Origin: Planctomycetaceae bacterium
GTDB taxonomy: Bacteria > Planctomycetota > Planctomycetia > Planctomycetales > Planctomycetaceae
Assembly: GCA_002726205.1 (NCBI GenBank)
Contig: PBSL01000014.1
Coordinates: forward strand, 1 to 58,659
Direction of reading: 5' to 3'
Length of the DNA stretch: 58,659 nucleotides
The position numbers and the translations under genes were made by a program. Below are positions 35,357 through 43,862 of this stretch, one piece after another. Position 1 is the first letter of the stretch. Every line of letters starts with the position of its first letter. Under the pieces are notes generated by a model, which was not told the origin of the DNA, did no database searches, and saw only the letters and a program-made list of their open reading frames with translations.

Positions 35357-36451
35357 ATGACTGGTCGATTTGTGATCGGGGTTGTGGTCGTCGGCCTGGT
35401 ACTGACCGGCGGTGGTCCGGCGGTGGCCGAATCCAGCTCGTGGTTGTTCCTGTCGCTGTTACGGGAAAAGAAGATCGTCACCTACCAGCGGTTGCCGGTT
35501 TCGGGACGGCTGGTTCGCCTCGACGAGATCCAGACTTCGGCCGAGCCGGCCCATCTGAACGTGTCGCCGGACCGGCGAACGCTGTTCGTGTCATACCGCT
35601 CGACCGGTCAGCTGGCCAGTTTTCGTATCAATCCGGCCAACGGGAAGTTGACACCCTTGAGTGTTGTGGCCGGCGGTGAGGATCCGGCGTTCATGCAGCC
35701 GGATTCATCGGGCCGGTTCCTGATCTCGGCCTACTATGTCTCGAACAAGGTGACTGTCCACGCCGTTGACCGGCAGGGTCGGATTTCCGGGAAACCACTG
35801 CAAACGATCCCGACGGCCGAGAAGGCTCATGGCGTGGCCATCGATTCAAAGGACCGCTTCGTGTTCGTGCCTCACACGGGTGGAAACCGCGTCCACCAGT
35901 TCTCTTTCGACCGGGACCGCGGGCGTCTGCGGGCCCTTGATCCACCATTCGTGTCTCGGCCCAAGGGCGAGCATCCTCGGCACATCGTGATGCACCCGAG
36001 TGACCGTTGGGCATACACCAGCAACGAGGCGGGAAGTTCACTGGGCGTCTATGCCGTTGATGGCCGGTCCGGGGCGCTAACGCCGCTGCAGACGCTCAGC
36101 AGCCTGCCCGAGAACTTCAACGGGGCGAACAACGCGACGGCACGCTGCGAAATGACACCGGACGGCCGATTCGTCTATGTCGCCAATCGTGGCCATCAGA
36201 GCATTGCCTGTTACTCGATCAACGCCAAGACCGGCCGGGCCACGACGCTGGGTCAGGTGCCGACCGAGAAGACGCCACGTTCGTTCACGATTGATCCGAC
36301 CGGTCGATACTTGTATGCGGCCGGCCAATCCAGCGGTCGAATCGCCTCGTTCCGTATCCTCGACGACGGGTTGCTCGAACGGTTTGCGACTGACGAGGCC
36401 GGTCCGGTGGCCTGGTGGGTCATCGCCGTGGACACGCCGTTGCCGCGGTGA
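35357..36451 (+). CDS. Exported lactonase-type seven-bladed propeller protein
   Basis: A 364-residue protein with a signal peptide (FVIGVVVVGLVLTGG, cleavage near AVAE). Repeats such as LNVSPDRRTLFVSYRSTGQ, MQPDSSGRFLISAYYVSNK, VMHPSDRWAYTSNEAGSS, MTPDGRFVYVANRGHQS and IDPTGRYLYAAGQSSG match the lactonase/6-phosphogluconolactonase (YbhE-type) propeller. It may hydrolyse a sugar lactone in the periplasm. An alternative GTG start eight codons upstream (35333) has a better AGGGAAA ribosome site, so the N-terminus is uncertain by eight residues. It converges with the DUF1501 gene, 7 nt apart. Confidence 0.85.
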   Translation: MTGRFVIGVVVVGLVLTGGGPAVAESSSWLFLSLLREKKIVTYQRLPVSGRLVRLDEIQTSAEPAHLNVSPDRRTLFVSYRSTGQLASFRINPANGKLTPLSVVAGGEDPAFMQPDSSGRFLISAYYVSNKVTVHAVDRQGRISGKPLQTIPTAEKAHGVAIDSKDRFVFVPHTGGNRVHQFSFDRDRGRLRALDPPFVSRPKGEHPRHIVMHPSDRWAYTSNEAGSSLGVYAVDGRSGALTPLQTLSSLPENFNGANNATARCEMTPDGRFVYVANRGHQSIACYSINAKTGRATTLGQVPTEKTPRSFTIDPTGRYLYAAGQSSGRIASFRILDDGLLERFATDEAGPVAWWVIAVDTPLPR

Positions 36452-36458
36452 GTGCCGG

Positions 36459-37931
36459 CTAACCAAACAGCCCGATCAAGGGATGCCCGTTTTCGACCAG
36501 CGGGGCCGGGCGGTCCTGGGCATCAGGGATCCGCAGGTCCGGCGAGATGCCCAGTGAATGGTAGACGGTGGCGGCCAGGTCACCGGGGGTGACCGCGTGA
36601 TTGGCCGGGTAGGCGGCGTGCTGGTCCGAGTCGCCAAGGATCATGCCTCCCCGGATTCCGGCCCCGGCCAGCAGGCAAGGGAAGCAATACGACCAGTGGT
36701 CGCGACCATCCTGGGACCCACGGTTTTCGAACTTGGGAGTGCGGCCCATCTCGCCGGCGGTCATCACCAGCACTTCGTCGAGCAGGCCGGTCTGGCCCAT
36801 GTCGTCGAGTAATGCCGACAGCCCGACGTCGAGGCCGGGCAGCAGATGGTCACGGTTGATCCGGGTCAGTTGGCGATGGCTGTCCCAGCTGGTGGTGTCG
36901 TCGCCACGGACGGTCATGTCCCATCCGACCGTGACAAATCGGGCGCCCGATTCGATCAGCCGTCGTGCCATGATCAGCGACTGCCCAAAGAGGTTGCGGC
37001 CATAGGTGTCCCGGAGCCGGTCGGGTTCCTGGCGGATGTCGAAGGCACGGGCGATGTCTGTTGAGGTAATCAACGCGAGCGCCTGCTGCTGTTGAGCAGT
37101 GTAGGTACGCGTCGCCGTGGACCGGTCGAAGTTCCTCCGCCGTGACTCGAGTTGGGTGAGCAATTGCTGGCGTGTGTTGAGACGATCGAGTGTGATGCCT
37201 GGGAGCGGATCGAGTCCGGTGAGACGGAAGTCGAGTTCCTTGTCGCTGCAATCACGGAAGAACGGGTTGTCCTGCGCGTGCTGCTTGGGGATGGCGGTGG
37301 CCATCGGGTCGTAGGCTTTGCCGAGCCAGCCGGCATACTGTCCGTTGATGTCGTACCCGGCATAGTGTCCGAGACGTTGCGGCAGATAGATGTAGGGCGG
37401 GAACGGGAGTTGCCCGGTGGGGGAAGCCTGGGTGTCAAGGTAAGAGATGACCGAGCCGAAGGCGGGCCAGTCGACGTTGGTGGCTGCCACATTGGCCGCT
37501 CCCCGGTTGGCCGGCGGGAGGGCGTGGCCGGTCTGAATGAAGTGTGTGCCGTTGTGGTCGTTCTGCGGGTGCGTGACAGTGCGGATGGTGGCGTAACGAT
37601 TCGAGCGAGCGGCCAGGCGGGGCAGGTGTTCGCAGATTCTCAAACCAGGAGTCGCTGCGTCGATTGTCTGGAATGGTCCCCGATAGCCCCGCGGAATGTC
37701 GGGTTTCATGTCGAAGGTGTCGAGTTGGCTGGGGCCTCCATAAAGAAAAACAAACAGCACGGCCTTGGCCCGGCCGCCGGTGGAATGTCCGGAAATCGGG
37801 TCGGCGAGTGCCTTGGCCGTCCGTGCGGTCGCGGCATGGACACCGAACATGCCGGCACCGCCCACCCGTAGCCACTCGCGGCGGCTGAGGCCCTGACAGG
37901 TGGGGCGGGGATTTCCCAGGACGTTGAGCAT
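36459..37931 (-). CDS. Solitary DUF1501 protein
   Basis: A 490-residue DUF1501 protein without an adjacent DUF1549/1553 partner. The N-terminus has a Tat signal (GLSRREWLRVGGAGMFG). Family blocks include FVFLYGGPSQLDTFDMKP, MTAGEMGRTPKFENRG, RDHWSYCFPCLLAGAG and LAATVYHSLGISPDLRIPD. It has an internal region (TYTAQQQQALALI) unlike the paired copies. It is divergent from the Gfo/Idh-MFS pair. No clear Shine-Dalgarno sequence precedes ATG 37931. Confidence 0.85.
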   Translation of the reverse strand: MLNVLGNPRPTCQGLSRREWLRVGGAGMFGVHAATARTAKALADPISGHSTGGRAKAVLFVFLYGGPSQLDTFDMKPDIPRGYRGPFQTIDAATPGLRICEHLPRLAARSNRYATIRTVTHPQNDHNGTHFIQTGHALPPANRGAANVAATNVDWPAFGSVISYLDTQASPTGQLPFPPYIYLPQRLGHYAGYDINGQYAGWLGKAYDPMATAIPKQHAQDNPFFRDCSDKELDFRLTGLDPLPGITLDRLNTRQQLLTQLESRRRNFDRSTATRTYTAQQQQALALITSTDIARAFDIRQEPDRLRDTYGRNLFGQSLIMARRLIESGARFVTVGWDMTVRGDDTTSWDSHRQLTRINRDHLLPGLDVGLSALLDDMGQTGLLDEVLVMTAGEMGRTPKFENRGSQDGRDHWSYCFPCLLAGAGIRGGMILGDSDQHAAYPANHAVTPGDLAATVYHSLGISPDLRIPDAQDRPAPLVENGHPLIGLFG

Positions 37932-38103
37932 GGAGGGAGGGGTGGTGCGAGGTGAGGAGATGGTTGTTCGGTGAACCCAGTCTACCGGCCAGAGGCTGCC
38001 GAGGACCAGTTTTCGTGATGGCAGGTGATTCGGAAGAGAAAGCTCACATAGTTGCTCGGCGATTGTCTTCTGCAGTACCGTACCACGATCAGCTGCAACA
38101 GCA

Positions 38104-38120
38104 GGGACCGTTCTCCGGTC
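38104..38120 (+). other. Hairpin in the leader of the Gfo/Idh gene
   Basis: GGACCG (38104-38109) and CGGTCC (38115-38120) form a 6-bp stem with a 5-nt loop, about 46 nt before the next start codon, in the 234-nt divergent gap. It could affect mRNA stability or be an operator; no other signal was seen in this gap. Confidence 0.25.
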
Positions 38121-38165
38121 CTGGATCGAACAAAGAACCGGCCGGCAGAGAAGATCGGAGCAATC

Positions 38166-39203
38166 ATGGACAGTGTTGGAATCGGGATGATCGGCAGCGG
38201 CTTCATGGGGATCACCTACAGCGAGGCCGTCAAAAGTCACACCGAGGGGTGTCACCTGGTCGCGATCGCCGGGGGAAGCCGGGCATCGGATTTGGCGGCT
38301 GATTACGAAGTGCCAGCCGAAGCGGATATCGATGCGCTGCTGGCTCGAGACGATGTCGATGCGGTGGTGCTGGCGACTCCCGACCAGAATCGTCTCGAGT
38401 TGACTCGGAAGGCCGCCGCGGCGGGCAAGCACGTGCTGGCCGAGAAACCAATGGCTCCGACCATCGCCGAGTGTGACGGGATGATTGCCGCGTGCGAGGA
38501 GGCGGGAGTCAACCTGGGTGTGGTCAAGACCGAGCGGTATCGCAAGATCACGATGAAGGCCAAGGCACTGATCGACGACGGAGTGATCGGACCCGTCCAG
38601 ATGATGCGGACGGTCTCAGCCTTCCCCTTGCCGACGACCCGCGAGTTGTTTGACGACCGGCAGTGGATGTTGGACCCGGCCGGCGGCGGTTTGTTCATGG
38701 GCATGGCCTCGCACAACACGGATTTCCTGCGGTGGTTGACCGGTCGTGAGGTGACTCGTGTCTATGCCCAAACAACGACCTTCAGCGACCTGGCCGCTCC
38801 GAATCTTTCGGTCATGGCCCAGATCAGTTTCGAAGATGACATCCAGGCCCACATGTGGATCACCTGCGAGTTGCCGGCTCCCAGCCTGCCGTCCAGTGAG
38901 GTTCGGTTTCAGGTCTTTGGCCGTGACGCGATGTTCGATCTGGAGAACTTCGAGTTTCTGGACCTGGGGCAGGGCGAGTCGTGGGAGCGGATCTACGAGC
39001 CAGAGCGGTTCGACTATCTCAAGGAGCCCAAGTCTCCAATTCGGCTGTTCCCTCATGCGGGAGTCATCCAGGACTTCGTCGACAGCATCCGTGAAGGTCG
39101 GCCACCTCACGTGGGTGGCCTGGAGGGTCGCAAGGCGGTGGAGATCTGCGAGGCGTGCCTGTTATCGGCCGAGTCCGGCCAGGTCGTGACATTGCCGCTG
39201 TAG
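38166..39203 (+). CDS. Gfo/Idh/MocA family oxidoreductase
   Basis: A 345-residue cytoplasmic-type oxidoreductase with Rossmann GIGMIGSGFMGITYSEAV at the start, catalytic VLAEKPMAPTIAE and the downstream GGGLFMGMASHNTDFLRW segment bearing the conserved histidine. It lacks a signal peptide, unlike the homologue at 21893-23200. GGAG lies just before ATG 38166. The MFS transporter gene begins 28 nt after it, so the pair probably imports and oxidises one sugar or inositol compound. Confidence 0.88.
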   Translation: MDSVGIGMIGSGFMGITYSEAVKSHTEGCHLVAIAGGSRASDLAADYEVPAEADIDALLARDDVDAVVLATPDQNRLELTRKAAAAGKHVLAEKPMAPTIAECDGMIAACEEAGVNLGVVKTERYRKITMKAKALIDDGVIGPVQMMRTVSAFPLPTTRELFDDRQWMLDPAGGGLFMGMASHNTDFLRWLTGREVTRVYAQTTTFSDLAAPNLSVMAQISFEDDIQAHMWITCELPAPSLPSSEVRFQVFGRDAMFDLENFEFLDLGQGESWERIYEPERFDYLKEPKSPIRLFPHAGVIQDFVDSIREGRPPHVGGLEGRKAVEICEACLLSAESGQVVTLPL

Positions 39204-39231
39204 AGCGGGGATCCGGAATCGAGTCAAGCAG

Positions 39232-40752
39232 ATGAGTGAGTCGGAAATCAGCCCGGTTGTGGACACGAGCAGTCAGTGCCCGTTGCCGTCGCGGGTGCAA
39301 CTGGCCAATCTTGTTCTCTTTGCCCTGTGCACCGGTATGCAGTACCTGGCCGCGCCGGTGCTCTACGTGGGGATCACCCAGGCTTCGCTTTGCAAGGCCC
39401 TGGGTGCGGATGCGCGGGTGTCGAACCTGCCGGCCACAATGTTTTTTGCCCTGACGGCGGTGCCGGTGCTGTTGGCGTGGCTCTCGCCGGGCATCGGGTC
39501 GCTGCGTCGCAATCTCAGCATCTGCTACGCGTCGACCGCCTTGATGCTGCTGGTGACCGCGTTGGTCCTGGCGCTGCCGGTATCCAATGAGATCAAGATC
39601 GGCGTGGTGATCCTGCAGGGGGCGGTTTCGGGTGCGGCGGGGCCGACGGCGATTGCCCTGCTGTGGGAGATGGTCGGGCGAGGGTCGGACGAGAAACGGA
39701 GGGGGTTGGCACTGGGGCTGGCCTTTGGTGCCGGGCCGATACTGGCGGTGATCGGGTCGTTCGGGCAGACGGTGCTGTTGGGCGGTAGTTTCTTCGGACT
39801 CGAACTGGCCGGACTCGAGGGCCTGGACGGGTTCGTGGTGCTGTTTGCCTGCGGCGGACCGGTGATGGTGCTGGCCGCGGTGCTGTCGTGGTTTTTCCGG
39901 TTGCCGGAAGTGAAGACCGAGCCGACACGCGAGCCGGTTGGCAGCGTGATGGGTCTGTTGGTCGGGCTTCCGCTGATGCTGGCATCGATCGCGCTGGTCC
40001 AGGCCGGCGTTTTCACCAACGCGTCTGTCTTGAAATTCGCTGGTTACGCCGCGGCAGCAGTCTCGGCGGTGGCCTTCGTGTACCACTTCCGACCCATCCT
40101 GACCCAGCGGGTGCTGTTGCTGGCGACGGTTGTCACGGTACTGGTCTATTCGGGCAACACGATCCCCTCGAACATGAATCTTTTCACGCCCGAGGTCCTG
40201 GGCGATGAACCGGCCAAATACGCCGGGATGCAAAACGCCTTGCGTTTCGCTTTCAAGGTGATTGCCGGGGCCGTCCTGGGTTGGTTGTTGACCCGATCGC
40301 ATCCTCGCCAGGGGTTGGTGGCGACGGCGACCGTCTTCTTGCTGGCCCAGGTTTGGGCGATCTTCGCTACGGGGACCGCCTACCTGCTGGCTTTCGGTTT
40401 GTACGGGGCCGGCGAGTTGATCGGGGTCTATGCTCCTAACTACATCCTTTCGGCTTCAGCTCCCGGCGATATCCGACGCAACATGGCATTCGTGACGCTG
40501 CTGATGGTCCCAGCGGCACCGACCGGCTACCTGTTTGGATCGATCGCCGAATCGGTCAAGGAGGCCGGTTGGCAACTGGGGGAGATGACGAGTGCGGCGT
40601 TGGGATTCCGGGTCAGCTTTGGTGTCTGCGCGGTGTTGATCCTGCTGGGGATCATCGTGGCGGTTGTGGCGTTGCCCCGGCGGCCGGGAATCGAGAGTGC
40701 CGGTGAGGTTCGGGAAATGACGTTCCCCGAACGACCGACCTCGGACAGCTAG
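39232..40752 (+). CDS. Major facilitator superfamily transporter
   Basis: A 506-residue polytopic membrane protein with about twelve hydrophobic helices (for example LVLFALCTGMQYLAAPVLYV, MFFALTAVPVLLAWL, IKIGVVILQGAVSGAAG, VLSWFFRLPEV at the mid-loop). A central loop of about 30 residues separates two halves. The arrangement fits MFS; the substrate is likely a sugar or sugar-derived molecule given the upstream Gfo/Idh/MocA gene. The C-terminal tail is hydrophilic. Confidence 0.8.
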   Translation: MSESEISPVVDTSSQCPLPSRVQLANLVLFALCTGMQYLAAPVLYVGITQASLCKALGADARVSNLPATMFFALTAVPVLLAWLSPGIGSLRRNLSICYASTALMLLVTALVLALPVSNEIKIGVVILQGAVSGAAGPTAIALLWEMVGRGSDEKRRGLALGLAFGAGPILAVIGSFGQTVLLGGSFFGLELAGLEGLDGFVVLFACGGPVMVLAAVLSWFFRLPEVKTEPTREPVGSVMGLLVGLPLMLASIALVQAGVFTNASVLKFAGYAAAAVSAVAFVYHFRPILTQRVLLLATVVTVLVYSGNTIPSNMNLFTPEVLGDEPAKYAGMQNALRFAFKVIAGAVLGWLLTRSHPRQGLVATATVFLLAQVWAIFATGTAYLLAFGLYGAGELIGVYAPNYILSASAPGDIRRNMAFVTLLMVPAAPTGYLFGSIAESVKEAGWQLGEMTSAALGFRVSFGVCAVLILLGIIVAVVALPRRPGIESAGEVREMTFPERPTSDS

Positions 40753-40792
40753 ATCAAGTCGACGCTGTGCTGCGGGCGGCTGAGAGGGCTGC

Positions 40793-42499
40793 CTAGTAGC
40801 CTGCGGCCAGCCCGTTCCGCCGCCAGTCGGCCACGCCATGAAACTCTCCGGTCTTGGCGTTAATGAGAATCGAGTGCGCGTCGCCCTGATAACTGGTCCG
40901 TCGTCTTGCCGAGAGCCGGTGTCCCATGGCCTTGAGCCTGGTGGCCGTCTCGGCGGTGATCGCTCCGTCATGCGTTTCATAAAGTAGCCGGTCGGGAAAC
41001 CACTGGTGGTGAATGCGAGCCGCCTTCATGGCGGTTGGCAGATCCTGTTCGAACTCGACGATCCCCAACACCATCTGCAGCGAGGTGTTGATGATCGTGC
41101 GGCCACCGGGACTGCCGGTGATCAGGACCGGGCGGCCGTCACGGGCGACAATCGTGGGGGTCTGGGAACTGAGCATTCGCTTACCGGGTCGGATCCGGTT
41201 CGCGGGAGTCCCGATCCGTCCGCGGCGATCGGTTGTGCCGGGGAACCAGTTGAAGTCGCCCATCTCGTTGTTGAGTACGAAACCGGCCCCCTTGACGACG
41301 ATGCGGGCCCCCCAGCTGCCCTCCAGCGTCGTGGTGTTGGAGACGGCCAGTCCCCCGGCATCGACCACCGAGAAGTGGGTCGTTTCGGGAGATTCACCGG
41401 CAAGCTGAATCTCGGGAGCCAGGGACGCGCTGGGGGTGGCCTTGGCAGGATCGATTTGTCCGGCGAGTGTTCTGGCGTATTCCTTGCTGGTCAGTCGCGG
41501 AGGAATCTTCACGAAGTCGGCGTCGCCCAGGTACCGGGCCCGGTCGCAGTAGGCCCGTTTCATTGCCTCGGTCAGCACGTGGACATTGCGGACCGAGAAA
41601 CGTTCGTGTTTGCGGAGCTGGAGATGTTCGAGCACGTTGAGCATCTGGACCAGGCAGATGCCTCCGGAACTGGGGGGGGGAGGGCCATAGACGTCATGCC
41701 CGCGAAACGTTCCGTGGACGGCCGGCCGGATCCTGGCACGGTAGGCCGCCAGGTCTTTCTCGGTAATCAATCCGTCACCACTGGCCATTTCCACGGCGAG
41801 CAGACGTGCGGTCTTTCCCTTGTAGAAACCATCGGCTCCCTGGTTGGCGATTCGCTCGAGCGTAGCGGCCAGGTCGGGCAGGACGAGTTTCTGACCGGTC
41901 GTCCAACTCCGGCCTTCGCTGGGGCCGTAGACGCGGATCAATTCCTGGTGCCGCTTGGCGGACCTGGTACTTCGGCTTCTGAGCACACTGTTGATCGAGC
42001 TGGCCAGGGAACGGTCGATCGGGAAGCCATCACGAGCCAGGATGATGGCCGGTTGGAGGAGCTGTTTCCAGGGGAGCTTGCCGAATTTCTTGTGAGCGGT
42101 GACCATTCCATGCACGGTGCCGGGTACGCCGACGATCTTGTGGCTGTAACGGCCGTCGTTGCGAGTGAACATGGTTTCGGTGGCCGCGCCGGGAGCAGTC
42201 TCACGGTAGTCGATACAGACGACATCACCGCCGCCGGCGGGATGGACCATCATGAAACCGCCGCCGCCGATGTTTCCGGCGGCCGGCCAGGTGACGGCCA
42301 GAGCAAACTCGACCGCGACCGCCGCATCGACTGCATTGCCTCCGGCCTTGAGAATCTCCAGTCCCGCCCGTGTTGCTGGTGGGCTGACGCTGACAACCAT
42401 CCCGCGGCGACCGGTCGCCTGCGACAGTGGTCGCTGGGAGTGGGCCACGGACGTGACGAGCAGACCAATCGCGATGGCCAGAAACTGGAGCCTTTTCAT
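40793..42499 (-). CDS. ggt: Gamma-glutamyltransferase
   Basis: A 568-residue exported Ntn-hydrolase with signal peptide (FLAIAIGLLVTSVAHS). The start of the mature fold reads GRRGMVVSVSPPATRAGLEILKAGGNAVDAAVA, as in GGT. The autoprocessing site is TTHFSVVDAGG, whose first threonines include the catalytic nucleophile, followed by NTTTLEGSWGARIVVKGAGF and FVLNNEMGDF. It cleaves gamma-glutamyl bonds such as in glutathione in the periplasm. ATG 42499 follows AAGGGAA; an in-frame upstream codon is less likely. Convergent with the MFS gene. Confidence 0.92.
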   Translation of the reverse strand: MKRLQFLAIAIGLLVTSVAHSQRPLSQATGRRGMVVSVSPPATRAGLEILKAGGNAVDAAVAVEFALAVTWPAAGNIGGGGFMMVHPAGGGDVVCIDYRETAPGAATETMFTRNDGRYSHKIVGVPGTVHGMVTAHKKFGKLPWKQLLQPAIILARDGFPIDRSLASSINSVLRSRSTRSAKRHQELIRVYGPSEGRSWTTGQKLVLPDLAATLERIANQGADGFYKGKTARLLAVEMASGDGLITEKDLAAYRARIRPAVHGTFRGHDVYGPPPPSSGGICLVQMLNVLEHLQLRKHERFSVRNVHVLTEAMKRAYCDRARYLGDADFVKIPPRLTSKEYARTLAGQIDPAKATPSASLAPEIQLAGESPETTHFSVVDAGGLAVSNTTTLEGSWGARIVVKGAGFVLNNEMGDFNWFPGTTDRRGRIGTPANRIRPGKRMLSSQTPTIVARDGRPVLITGSPGGRTIINTSLQMVLGIVEFEQDLPTAMKAARIHHQWFPDRLLYETHDGAITAETATRLKAMGHRLSARRRTSYQGDAHSILINAKTGEFHGVADWRRNGLAAGY

Positions 42500-42716
42500 T
42501 GATCGAGTTCCCTTGGACAGTTCTTGTCGGCGGTGCAAAGAGGGAGTTCCGGGTCGAAAACAGGGTGCATGGTACCGGACCCGGACCCAAGGAACAGGCC
42601 GATTCGATTGACGGGTCGGGGAAAACGAGGCAAAGTCAGGTGAGTCCCTTGGCCGACGAAACGGGTCGTCGCAATGCGGGCTGGAATCGATTCGCCCTGT
42701 CGGAAGGCGTCAAGTC

Positions 42717-43772
42717 ATGATCAACCTGTCACGATCCCGCGAGGCCTCGCCGGCCATACACGAGATGTCGAGTGATCCCGGAGTGAACTGGGACAAGTGG
42801 CCGACGGTGGCGATCGAGGCGGCTCCGGATGACGATGCGTCACCACATCCGGAATCGCGATGGGCACCCGAGGCGATTCGGACTGGCGTGTGCGGTTCGG
42901 TCAGTCCACGGGTCGTCGTGTTACCAGGTGGACGGTACAGGATGTACTACAGCCAGCTGTTGCCACGACCGGGATTTCCCGCCGGTGCCAACGATTACGA
43001 CAACGCGATGTCGCGAATCCTCAGTGCGGTTTCCGAGGATGGTCTGACATGGTCCCCGGAACCGGGTGTGCGACTGGGACCCCAGCAGGGAGGCGCGGGT
43101 GATTTTCGGGTCGTCTCTTCCGAGGTGGTACCCCTGCCTGACGGAAGTGGGCGCCTGAGGATGTACTACGAGTGTTGTCGGGGGTCGCAGACGACGCGGA
43201 ACTCGATCAACAGCGCACTGTCGGACGATGAGGGACTGAAGTGGCAGGTGGAAACCGGTGAACGACTGGGGTTGGAGGACGCAAATTTGTCGGGGCCACG
43301 GATTGTCTACCTCGAGGATGGCCGTTGCCGCCTGTACGTCAGTCGCCGGGGTACGGGAATCATCAGCGCAATTTCCAGCGACGGTGGCACGACATTCGAG
43401 ATCGAGCCAGGGGTGCGAATTGCCCAGAGCCCGCCCTTGACGGCCCATGCGGCATTTGCGCCTGAAATCATCAGGCGGGGCCCGTCGGACTACCGGATGT
43501 ATTTTGCCGCTTACAGCACCGCGGAACGGACAGACATCCTGACGGCCGAATCCGCCGATGGGCTGGATTGGACGATTCAAGCGGAACCGGTTCTCTCGCC
43601 AGGTGGCGGTGGTTGGGACGACGCGAAGTCCTCGGAGATGTGTGTCTTCGAATTGCCGGACTCGACCGCCGAAACCCCGCGTTTTGCGATGGTCTACGAG
43701 GGCTGCGACGGAACCGCCGTGGGCGTCCGCGGCGTCTGGCGCGTGGTGTGCGCGGTCTCGGCACCCCGCTGA
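42717..43772 (+). CDS. Asp-box/glycosidase-like beta-propeller protein
   Basis: A 351-residue protein without an obvious signal peptide. Four blade elements are evident: SAVSEDGLTWSPEPG, ALSDDEGLKWQVETG, SAISSDGGTTFEIEPG and TAESADGLDWTIQAEP, each followed by an RxxxPxxV- or RIV-type strand. This resembles five-bladed GH32/GH43/sialidase-like proteins. Glycan binding or hydrolysis is expected but not specified. GGAAGG precedes the start. It is 90 nt upstream of the giant multidomain gene on the same strand. Confidence 0.65.
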   Translation: MINLSRSREASPAIHEMSSDPGVNWDKWPTVAIEAAPDDDASPHPESRWAPEAIRTGVCGSVSPRVVVLPGGRYRMYYSQLLPRPGFPAGANDYDNAMSRILSAVSEDGLTWSPEPGVRLGPQQGGAGDFRVVSSEVVPLPDGSGRLRMYYECCRGSQTTRNSINSALSDDEGLKWQVETGERLGLEDANLSGPRIVYLEDGRCRLYVSRRGTGIISAISSDGGTTFEIEPGVRIAQSPPLTAHAAFAPEIIRRGPSDYRMYFAAYSTAERTDILTAESADGLDWTIQAEPVLSPGGGGWDDAKSSEMCVFELPDSTAETPRFAMVYEGCDGTAVGVRGVWRVVCAVSAPR

Positions 43773-43862
43773 AAATCTGTTGGGCGTGTTGTTACAATCG
43801 ACGGGATCAGTACGCCTAGCCGGTGTTGCAGAAACCTGGTTGCCCGCCGAGCGGAGACAAGA